DNA of 64,000 bases, from positions 248,001 through 312,000 of the forward strand of contig JAWPHD010000002.1 in assembly GCA_037043455.1 (NCBI GenBank), read 5' to 3'. Shown in pieces: positions 38,701-50,700 of this stretch. Each line of letters starts with the position of its first letter. Positions within the stretch are counted from its first letter, which is position 1. The notes under the pieces are model-generated. The model saw only the letters and a list, made by a program, of their open reading frames with translations, ran no database searches and had not been told where the DNA came from. Source of the DNA: Cyrtodaria siliqua. Lineage: Eukaryota; Mollusca; Bivalvia; Adapedonta; Hiatellidae. A program made the translations under genes and the position numbers.

Positions 38701-41700
38701 TCAACAAAAATAGTCTGATTCTGCGTTTTTTGTAATCTTTATAATTATAAAATGTTTCTTTAAAACAAAACAAATTTGTTGATTTGTTATCAAAATTACA
38801 CCAAAATCAACGAATAAACACGAATATAATAAAATATGATTTTTTACTAGAAAGTCATATAATTTGATTCTCCCGCATCAAATTTCTATATGTCTCAGCC
38901 TAATACATTCAACAATATATGGCTTTACTACTTCCCAGTATCTATGTTTTAATCTAACTATATGAGCACCACAACCAACACATATTTGATATTTTGCACT
39001 TGTACCTTTTTCACATTTTAGACACGGTAAAACTTTACTTTGCTTTACTCTATATTTATGTAAACTGCAATAGTTTGAATCTTTTGTTGTTTTATTTTTA
39101 CAAGGCTCGTGACATCCAACTTTGAGAAATTGACAAATGTTTTTAGTGCTTTCTATTGATTTTTCTGGTTTTCCATTTTCTTTTCTTTGTTATAAATATT
39201 TATTTTTATATTAAGAAAAAATATTTTTTAATATATACAACAAAAATGAGTACTGAAGACGTGAAATACATTTTACAATTACACCGGGATGGATTAATTA
39301 ATATTGACCAGCTTAGAAAGGCGCTAGATGCTCTTAAAGAGCCTGAAATTCCAAAGGAAAATCCAAAAGAGGTTAATTCTCAAACATTAGAAAATTTACG
39401 CACGAGACGACGTGCTAAAAAACAACGTAACAAAGAAAAGCAGAAATATGCTAAATTACAAGAAAATGTTATAAATGAACAAAAGCAGAAATATGCTAAA
39501 TTACAAGAAAATGTTATAAATGAACTAAAACAAGAGTTTAAAGATAGAAAATTAAGACTGGTTGACAAACCAATATGTGGTTATTTTAAAGCATACGAGA
39601 TGTCTGTCAAGAGATACAAAGATCCTTAAAAAGTACTCCATGATAAGAAATTCATTATGACAAAACAAATCAACAAAGAGATAGCAAAACTAAAAGGATT
39701 ATACTTTGATTTTGGTCTCACTGTAGATTTAAATAAAGACGATGGTGCTACCAAAAATTACGCCAACACGGTAGTTTTACGCAGTGTAATAAAAGCAATC
39801 TCAAGCCCCAAAAATATAAATGAGTTTTATGATGAAGCATGTGCTTATATGATACAGGGCCTTGAACAATTTACAAAAGGAGCATCAGGATTGGCAGTTG
39901 ATCACTGTGTTAGTTTTACTTGAATATTGCAAAGTATCCGCCATTAAAAGGTTCTTCATATATCCCTCTACCCAAAGCACTAGCTGACAAGAAAGCAATA
40001 ATAAACGTAAAAAACAATGATGATAAATGTTTGTTTCATGCAATACATTCTGCTCTAAATCCTGCTGAAAACAATTCTGACAGATTATCAAAGTATCGTG
40101 ATATATCGTTCTTGAAACAAGATGGTATTGATTTTCCCACTTCAATTTCTCAAATTTCTAAAGTAAAAAAACAAAACAACCTTGCTATCAATGTGTTTGG
40201 ATATTTCATGAAAAGAAAAAAGAAAAAGATAATTGTTTTTCAATATAAAATATCAGAACAACCAAAATATATTGAGCGAATTAATCTGCTCTAAATATCA
40301 GAAGACACTGAGATTGAAAAATATGATTCAGAGAATGAAGATGATTTAGAAGATGATTCAGAGAATTAAGAAGGAATTATAGATGACAACTATAACCCTG
40401 ATGATTATCCTGAAAAGCCAAAGAATGAAGAAGGAATTATAGATGACAACTATAACCCTGATGATTATCCTGATGAACCAATGAAATTAACAACAAAATA
40501 TCACTATTGCTGGATTAAAAATCTGAATAGACTACTCTGTGACCAAAACAAACACCATGGTCAAACTTACTTTTGCGAACGTTGCCTTCACGGCTTTTCT
40601 GGGAAAGGACTACTTACCAAACACAAAGAATACTGTGATGGTATTAACAAAAATTCTTGCAGAATAGAAATGCCGCAAGAAGGTAAAAATCACCTAAAAT
40701 TTAAAAATCATCAAAATCAGATGCCTGTGCCTTATGTAATATATGCTGATTTTGAGAGTATAATCAAACCACATTCAATCAAATTTGGAAAGAAATCTGA
40801 AATTAAAAATATACACGAAGCGTGTGGATTTGGATACCAAGTTGTTAGATATGATGGTAAAGTTGAAGAACCTGTTATTTACAGAGGTGAATATGCTGTT
40901 GAAGTGTTTTTAAATCACCTAGAATGTGAGAAGAGCAACATCAACAACACTTTTGCTCACCCAAAACCATTAATCATGACACAACAAAATGAGGAAGATC
41001 ATGAAAAAGCAACACAATGTTGGATATGCAAAATTAGGTCCACATTATCAAATGTCTGCTCGGCATGATGCCCTTTCTGCAGTTGCTCATTAATAAAATC
41101 TAATCTCTCTGTTCTTTTTTTATTCCACGCCGCTTGTGCTGCTTCCAATTGTTCTACGGCTTTGTCATGCCTTTGTCTTTCCTCATCTGAATGAATTCCC
41201 ATTTTTGAAAACAGATAATTTGAACCGCTAAACGCTAATGCGTTTGTTAATGCACCACCTATCATCATTGCTACTGCACTCGCCATTTTTTATATAGTAT
41301 ATTTTTTTTTTAAATTACTTTATAATATCCGCATGAATAATACCTTGCTTAATCAACATATCCTTCGTAGCCATTGCTAACAGTATATCTATAGACAGCA
41401 TCCCAACATCTCCCATATTAAAATCCACTTTAGGTGCTGTTTTTTTTAGTATTTTTCTACCAATCTCAGAATATCCAATAGTTAGGAGTGTTTCCACTCC
41501 AGCGTGATACAACATATTTACAATTTGTTTTCCGTCGGTACTTGTTGCCATTTTTTTATATGATTATTTTTTTTTATTTTTTAAATAAATTATTAAAATC
41601 AAACGGGTCTTTTGGAAGCGTGGCAACTTGCGCAGCAACAGGTTGTTTATCAACTTGCATAGCAACTGATTTATAGATATACAAACCCAACCCAGCAATG

Positions 41701-44700
41701 CCTAATAAAACCACACACAGTGGAATATAATTTTTATGTACGTATTTTGATTTTCTCTGGTTCCTCTTCACCTATTGTTATTTTTGTTATTTCATCTTGC
41801 TTTGCATCTTCCTGAAGCAAACGCTTTGCCTTCCTTGTCGCTGCTCCCTTCTTCCCAGCCTCTATTCGTTTTGGATTTTTTACTTTTTGTTGCTTAACAG
41901 TTTGTATAACAACCTCAACAGGTATATCAACTTCACTCTCTTGGTTCTCCATCATTTATATTATCTGTATTTTTATTTTTATTAAAATCAATATGTCTAA
42001 CAGTTTTGCTGTAAATGGCGCTAAGCACATCCCATACCTGTAATACAACTCGCAACAAGCACTTGTTAAAGCATGATTAATAAATGGATCTTCCTCCAAA
42101 TCTTCTATCAGTTTTGGTGGATTGGTTACATTGAAATATTTTGATTCTCCCATCACATACAAGTTAATAAAATAATTCCCTAAATTCTTGGTCATGCTTG
42201 CCCCAAGCCGTGCTTCATATCTGCAGTAAAGTTGTTAATTTCATCCGGGGGCATACTATCTATATTCGTGAGTTGTATGTCTCTACCCAAATATTGTCGG
42301 CTACCACCGCCAGCCACTATGGCTGATAATCTTCCTTTTTTTGTGTCTTGTTGCTTTGATTCATCTGTGGAACCTTCCGTGAAACCTTCTGGTATGATAT
42401 CTTGTAATAGTTCTTCCGCGTTCATTTTTATATTAATAATTTTATTTTTATCTTGGAATAAATATAAAGCACAAAACAACCAGCTGCGATATTCACCACG
42501 CAACTAGTAATTGTTAGTATTGTTAATAGCATTGTTATTAACATTGTTATTTTTTTTATTAGCATTGTTAATTTGCTGCAAGCATTGTTATAAGCATTAC
42601 TAATTTGCTATGAGCAATGCTATAAGCATTACTATATTCCCCGATATTTCCATTATATGTTCATGCCAGTATTGCTATTAACATTGCTACTTCGCTGTTA
42701 GTATTACTATTAGCAACAGTTAGAACAAAAATATTATTCAACCAAAAAATGGTTGGTCAGTCCTCAAAATAAACTTGGAATATTTAGTCTTTGCTAAAGC
42801 TTTTCTTATTTTGGTTCTCTCCTCCAGCGTCGGAATAACATCATTTTTTCTCAAATAATTTTCATAACTATCTCTGTCCTTGGTGTAAAACATACACAAC
42901 CATTTTGCTTGCTCCCTCAAATCTTTCAATACAGAATTATATCTCTGTAAAATGACCCACACTGATTGTTTGGCGTGACAACCAGAGAATGCCAACTCTG
43001 ATAACATATCTTTTTTCTTTGTTAATTCTTTTGTGGCGGAGCAATCATCAATGATGTATAGTGTGGGCTTGCCAGCGTATTGTTTGAAAAATAAACGCAA
43101 CAGTTCTTGTAGCATTTCTTTACCGTTGCTAACAAGATTGACAATTGTTATTTTTTTATCTCTCGGGTGTCTTACATCTCCTATCCAGGGTCTATTTTTA
43201 TAAGCCTCGTTCCACTTTATAGACGGACACAATGTAATTATATGTTCAAAAACTCTAGCATACTCTTGTTCAAGTATGTCAAGAACAAATTCTGTTTTAC
43301 CACAGCCTGTCTGACCACAGATAATGGCACTGTGTGGATATTTAGGATATTTTTGTTTGCGCAAACTAGTAACGTACTCCTTCGAATCTTCCATCTTTGA
43401 AATTGATTCCTGCATCTTGTATTATATATATATAAATATTTAAAGGTTTATCTTCTTCTGCTTTTTTATTTTTTAGTATCGTTATGCCTTCACTGCCGTT
43501 TTCTATTGTTCTTCCACTGCCGTGTAATAAATTGTCATCGCATGTTCTAAGGTCAAGCCACAAAGCATATGATTTTGTTAGATAGGTCTTAAGAGAAACA
43601 TTGGTAAAGCATAAGTCCCTCGCCACTATGTCTGTCTCTTTGTTTCTTTTTGATGTTAAGGCAAAATATTTGTTGATTTCATCCCATTGTTGATATGCCT
43701 TCATGCCCTGGCTATACAACTGATTTGGTACGTCCTCTATTGTCATTTCAACCTTTTCAATCTTTGGGTTGTTAAATAATTCCGTGTATGTTCTGTCTGG
43801 GTCTTCAAACAGCATTAAAATACCTTTCATACTCAGTTCTAGTACATTAATGTTGATATTCCAAAGGGTATCAGATTTGTTTGCTTTTATTTTTCTATGT
43901 CGCAAGAAACGATCATACATAAATGACATCTTACCATTGGTTTGCTGTCTTATTTGTCTAGTTAATTCAACATCACTAACCATATCAAATTCCAAGCAAA
44001 TATTCTTTATTACATAAGATGCATTAACATCATTGCTTTTGATAACTTTGTTATAATCGTTAAACGTTAATTCATATTCTAACCTATCACCAAGCCCCGC
44101 TTGATAAAATGGCATATGACTTTCTAACATTTCAAAGTCCAGTGGAATACAAAATCTATTTCCATAAGCTGCTACTACAGCTTCTGAGGAAGCATCATCT
44201 GCACCAACACTATGTGTTAGCATGTTTGTCTCACTAACACCTTGGTAATACATGTTTAATCGTTCGGTGGTGCATTTCCATAAATCTACATAACAATGAT
44301 ATATATCACTGTCGTCTATTGACATGACTTCATTGCCGCTTATTCTTATTGTCATTTTTTTCACAATTGCTCTACCCAGATTCTTGTATATAGTAGCGTT
44401 GGCGTCTGTACTTTTAAGTTCCTTTTCAAAAACAAGACGAGCAGTATGTGGAACTATAACATCATTAGTACTTAGATTGAGAAATCTCACAAGCAGTTGC
44501 TGGTTTTGGTCTATGGATTATTAGTTATTACTACACTTGTGCGGATGCCCTTGGCACCATGAGGTTCTCTTAGTTTTCTATAAGGGTTGAGTTTGTTTCC
44601 GTATGCAGACATTGTTTTTATTTTTGAATATATTTTTTAAAATTAAATAAAATAAACAATGGCTGAGTATGTATGACATGTATCATGGCCTTTATCTGCA

Positions 44701-47700
44701 ACATGTAATGTTATTCATTGGCTTGGTAACAATCTATGGGTTTTGCTTGTGTTTGTTTCCGGGTTGTTGTATGTGGCAGCTAAAGAGTGGTTCAGTAAAT
44801 CTCGTAAATGAGTAATGCAGCAAGACCTATTACTATAGTACCAACAATTATAGATGTTTTGTTATCTTCGTGTTCAATCGCTATTTTTTTATCTCTTGTT
44901 GATGCTCCACAGTTGTATGTATCAATGATTTATCAAAGTCAGGAAGTTCCGGCAGAAATGTCTTTGTTGTGGTGCCTTGAACCGGTTGAACAACTTTTGG
45001 TGGTACTGGTTTTACATTCACATCATTATTTAATCCTAATGCTTGCGCATCGGTTGCTATTACAATTTCATTATTGTAGTCTTGTATTATTTCGATTCTC
45101 AACTCCATGTCACTCGGAGACATGTACAGTCCACTTCCATAGACAAAATCTGCTTTACTTCTCGCATATTTTAGAGTGTTTTCATATTTTGAAATTTGAC
45201 TGGGCAAGTCAATGGGGCTGCTAATTGCGTCCTCTACATTTGCCAGAAATTGTTTCTGTGCATCAAATGCCGTTCCAGTTCCAAGTATATATGTTCTTGT
45301 TTGTGATTGTGAGCCAAGGATTGCCCAGCAGTATGTTCTTATGCTCTCATTGATTCTTTCTACTCCTGCTCTTGTAAATCCCACAGAATTATCTAGTATA
45401 AAAGTAGACCAGCTGTTGTCTGCTTTAGGTCCTTGTGCAATGTAATCAATGTGGTAGTGTGTGTCACTTTTATAGTCTGTAAAGCTCATCGTTTTGTTGT
45501 CGTATATAGAATTTATCAAAGGATGATAACCACTATTTGTCCAGTAATTATAAATTGTTCCTAGACCATCATTATAGCTTTGTTTCTGTCTCCAGTATGA
45601 ATTTAAGTCAACGTTAAACTCCTTGCATATTCTCTCGTATGCGTTTCGGTTATATGTGTTATCAAACGCATTCCAATTTGAGTCTTGCGGCATTGCTACG
45701 CCCATCTCAAATAATATTCTTCTAACTTGGTAATAGACATGAAATCGAAATAACGAACATTCAGCTTTCAGATGATTGTTGAAATCAATGCCACACCCAG
45801 TTGTCGCACACCAAATAGCAAAATTCAACTGGTTCTGCCAAAATGACATCCAATCTGTCTCCCAGCGTTGAACTATAACATCTGATCTTACATATGGGAG
45901 TTTGTATTTTTCAAAGATATTGGGGAATGATGCTTTAAAGCCTTTACCGTCTGATGTAATAACTATGTTTTGATTTATTATATCTATCACTTTCTTGCTA
46001 AAAGTACTTGAATAGTGAGCATCTGAACTATGTTGGATTCTTTAGAAATCATTTTTTATTTTTTATATATATTAAAAAAACTGTTTCACACAATTTCAAA
46101 CATAGACAACTCTATTAACTTACAACAGTATATCGATAATAGAGATGGAGATAAGCGCGTTGGATTAAAGAGTTTTACATACACTATCGGTTGGTATAAT
46201 ATTAATCATGAAGTCATAAAAACACCAGACCATACGTATCATATACCAGACGGACACTATAACTTTCAACAGTTGGCAAATATATTTGAAGGACTGAATA
46301 TTACCCTAACCGTTGATGTACAGAATGGTATAGCCTCTTTAGAAACGCAAACAGAAACACAATTATCAAGCGGTCTTTCAAAAATGCTGGGATTTATAGA
46401 CAAGAAATGGGTGGGAGATACTCATATTGGAAAACAATCAATTGATTTAGCTCCTTATAAACAGCTATATGTTCATCTGGAACAAGTTAATACGAGTAGT
46501 AATTATTTTAATGGTATGCCAAGCACTATTATAGGAGTTCTGCTTGTGGTAAGTAAGCAGTTTGGGGATATTGTATATACACGTTTTTATCCTGAATATC
46601 GCTGTCTTTCAAATGGTACAATTACTGAATTAAAAATAGAAGTCAGAGACGAGCTTGGCAACAAGATTGATAATCACGGTTTACCTATGAGTTGCGTTTT
46701 AGAATTTATTTTAAAAAATTATATTTTTAAAAAAAAAAATAATGAGTATATTTGGGCCAACAACACCTGGAGAAGACTTAGAGGCTTTAACCAATCATGT
46801 TCGAGATTTATATAAGCGAGCTAGGTCTATTGCTAACCAAGTCTATAATCTTAATTATGGAATTATTACAATATTTTCGGAGGCTAAGGGTGCACTTACA
46901 TTGGGTAAAGTATTCTCATTTGGTAATGGTGGAAGAGAAACAAATGTGGGGTATGTGATGACACGCCGTGGGCGGATTGTGGGTATAGGTTTAGCAAGTG
47001 AACCTATAATTGGTGACGTATCTGTAGTGGTCTCTGTCAATGGTGGTGAAGAACCAAATTAAGGTATAACGCTTAACACCACCCCACGCAAACACGATAA
47101 CTTTGATAAACCTTTAGATATTAGTGCTGGTTCTGTTATTAACTTTGTATGCAAGGTTGCCAACGCTAACGCTGTGAATACTGTGGCGTCATTATTAATT
47201 GAATTAATTTGATTCACCTTTGCATTCAAGCTTGGGATCGTACTTTGGCGATATTCAATTACAACATAATACATTCACCAACGGTTAAACTAGACTCTGC
47301 ATTGATAAATGTATCTAACTTTCTTAAAATTTCATTGGACGCTTGGTCGTATAGTTGACTCAAATCATTTGTTGTAAAAATAGCATTTTGTTTGCTTTTT
47401 AAAACTGCTATGATTGTTTTTGGTGGGGTACTTTCGTTGTGTATTAGGTTCACCTTTGCTACTATATCCCATTTCATATAGTTCATCTTTTCCAGTTCAC
47501 TGGATATTTGTTTTATCACAATACTTTTTTTATCTGCTAGGTTTGTATCTAAATCTTTTCAACTCATCCTCATCACAAAATCTTTGAAGTATCCATTCTC
47601 CTCGTTATTCATTATTTTTTTGTCATATATTAGAAATAAATTTAAATATAAAAACTCCTACATTTTTCACTCACTTGGTTTAATACCCCCCCCTCCCCCC

Positions 47701-50700
47701 CCCCCCCTCCCCCCCCCCCCCCCCCCCCCCCCCCCCCAGTAAAAATGTACTATCTTAAAAAAATATCCACATCCAAAAGAAAAAGATATTGAAGACTTTT
47801 TCAAATTATAAAAATTTGAACTTGCAATCTTCACTACCCTAAGATTCTAAGAAGTTTTAATAGATCAAGTGAGTATCACCATTTGGTGTAAATTTAATAA
47901 CAAATCAACCTTTATTAAAAAATCTCAGATATAACTCTAACCCAGCTTATTCAGCACCTTGTGGTAGGAGTTTTTCATATATATGTAACTTGGGGGTTGT
48001 TGGATCAAATCTCGAGTGAAACGAGAGATTTTAGCCAGAAACCCCAGTTACATAAATATTTATGGCCTCTACTTTTCACTTAAAAAAGAACACAGTAGTA
48101 ACAAGGACATATTACAGCACGGTCACAGTGAACGTGTTACCTTGACAAAGCAGAGCACCATACATATACCAGAATGCATTGTGAATATGGTGTAGCCCGC
48201 CATTTTTTTCTCCTCTCTTCTGCATGGTAGGGTTGGTCGTAAAACGGATTGTATTTTTCTATTAGGAACACAAATACCGTGACAACCAGAAGGGCAACAC
48301 CTGTGACAGAAATTGAATAATACAATGCATTGATAAGATTAAAAAACATCTATATTTATTTCAGTTACCACTTTTATAATTTTCAGTAGAAAAAGATGTA
48401 TTTGAATATGATAACAGTATTGATACTATATAATTAACAGATGTTTCATATATTGTTTATTAATAAGCAAAATCCACTCTCACCAATGGCCAGAAGCACT
48501 TCCCACTTGAACGGATCTATAAGTGTCCTCCATTTTCTGGCATTAATGTCCGGTTTCTTCATTACTGCGGTGGTATAGTCGTAGTAGAACGGATAGGAAA
48601 AATCAACCACTCTTTCGCGATCACTTTGTATAGTCACTGGGGCTGCCACAATGTCACATTCCTGAGCATGTATAATTGATAGAAATGAGTTAAAAAGAAC
48701 ATGACTGCAAAAACAAAATGCGTTCAAATACGTAACCTCGCCATACAAACAGTAAACGTTAAGTAAAGTAACACTAGCAACAAACTGTTCTTTTGACAAG
48801 ACAGTGTAAATTTACATACAATCAAAAGGAAATATCCAACACTTCTCTGGCGACGATATGAACATACATGGGAGAGTATGTATATATATAGCGGAAGCTT
48901 AATGGCAGTAAAAGAACCTTTATATAGAATGTATCATTTCGAGGGGTAATTCGAAGATTGATTGCGAGAGCCTATTTAAATAATAACTGTAAACAAAGTG
49001 TAAATATGTATAGTATCTTAGCTATATATAACATGTTAAAAGTGTATAGTTATCAAATTATAATTAATCAATTACTTCTCTCTGTAGTTGCCCAATTAAT
49101 CCATTAAATGTCATGTTACTTGTATCGACGATCATACCAAATGTCTGGTCCTCTGGTCTCGTCAGATTATATCTGAATAAGGTGACACAAACAAATTAAA
49201 TAGTTATCTGGGGAACCAGCACGACCTAAATTGTATTCAAGAAATATAAAAAGATCGGACGGCGAAAGTAGCATTCAAGGAGGACAGTCAACCACAAAAC
49301 ACAGAAACAAACATGAAAACAGACAAACAAGAAGGCAAAAGTAATAATAAATGCAAACCACATCACAAACACAAAAAGGGTTGATAATAGGGCTACCACC
49401 TTGGAACGGTCAGTTGCAAAGTAGGCCACTGGGGGTTTAAACCGGTTCTAGGGTGCACCAAACATCACACTTACCCTACTGTCATCCCAATAAAACAGGA
49501 CAGTGTAAATAAAGAAATCCCCGCCATGAACTATTCTCTAGTTATGTATATACTTCGTCATCATAAGGTTTAGAAACGGATTACATTGATGTAATTATAT
49601 TTTGTAAATGAAGGAACTCTATCACGTAGCTTGACACGATATGTAAGAGGCAAATACTCGACCAAGAAACAAAACAACATTACATTTAGCGAACACAACA
49701 TGCATGAATTTATAGCACCGGTAATGCTTTCTTTTGAACTATTTTTAAACTCAACTTAAACATGGTCATCGCAATTGGTTAGGTGGAGATGTGTTGACTA
49801 TTTGTAATAGTTTTAAATGGACATTATTGTTACATCAATAATTTTGAAGAGCCTGCCTACAGAATGAGTCTTCATTGATTTTTTTCTGGAACTATTATGA
49901 AGTTGTAATGTGATGATCATTTTACAACTTTATATACACCGAAAATAAAACGTTCTCAGAACATTTCGCTTTTTATTCGATCTACATGTAGCCATACACT
50001 ACTTCTGCCGACATAGAAAAATTATACAATTTTGCTGTGTGAGTGATGTACTCATGTTGTATCCGCTCAATTCACCTATACTTCCTCATTTAATACAAGA
50101 TCAACTAATTATTTCGCATTCCACTCATATAAGTAGTGTAGCTTCATTACCTGTTCCACTTTTATACTTACTTTTAAAGAAACTAACCCGCCAAATAACG
50201 GCTATTAGTTATTATAATTATGTATTTGTGCCGATTTAAGTAAAGGTTTATTAACCGGATTCTACAAATACCGGTGACAGAATATGTGTAAAATGAATTA
50301 TGCGTTGGTAACTCTTAATTCGACGCTCCAGTTTCGGGATTTTGACTGGCTGATTAAAACCATTTATATTGTCTCTAAAGAGTTTGGATTCTCAAAATAT
50401 ATAAATATAGATATAAAAGTCGAACAGGAAAAGCAGCATTCAAGGACGATAGTCGACCTCAAACACACAGAAACAAAGAACAAATTTTAAGATAAATAAA
50501 AGGCCAAATAAGACATCACAGACACAAAAGGGTTGACAATAGGGCTATCGCCTTGGAACGGTGAGTGGAAAAAAAGCCGCCTGGGTTTAAACCAGGTTCT
50601 AGGGTGCACCAAACCTCACAATTACCCTATTGTCAGCCCAATAAAACGGGATAGTGTAAATAAAGAAATCCCCGCCATGAACTATTCTCTAGTTATGTAA

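Larger units (their letters stand above)
38381..48051. mobile_element. Polinton/adintovirus-like element, decayed, in receptor intron
   Basis: Bounded by inverted repeats of about 260-285 bp (38381-38665 and ~47795-48051). It carries the viral-type set DNA polymerase B (truncated), FtsK/A32-type packaging ATPase, major capsid protein, probable penton and small virion-type ORFs, arranged in compact, overlapping clusters. Base composition is more AT-rich and genes are intronless, unlike the host exons around it. No integrase or protease ORF is seen. The polymerase is deleted after its exonuclease start, and stops or frameshifts affect at least five genes, so the copy cannot be autonomous. A clean target duplication is not visible (flanks are AT-rich: TATATAT versus ATAAATA). 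Polinton-type assignment rests on gene content; the exact lineage is inferred. Confidence 0.9.

Noticed and set aside
44808..45224. 138-codon plus-strand frame
   Set aside because: Antisense shadow of the 369-aa element gene.
47059..47274. 71-codon minus-strand frame
   Set aside because: Antisense of the fibre-like gene, which continues in frame past its TAA on the plus strand.
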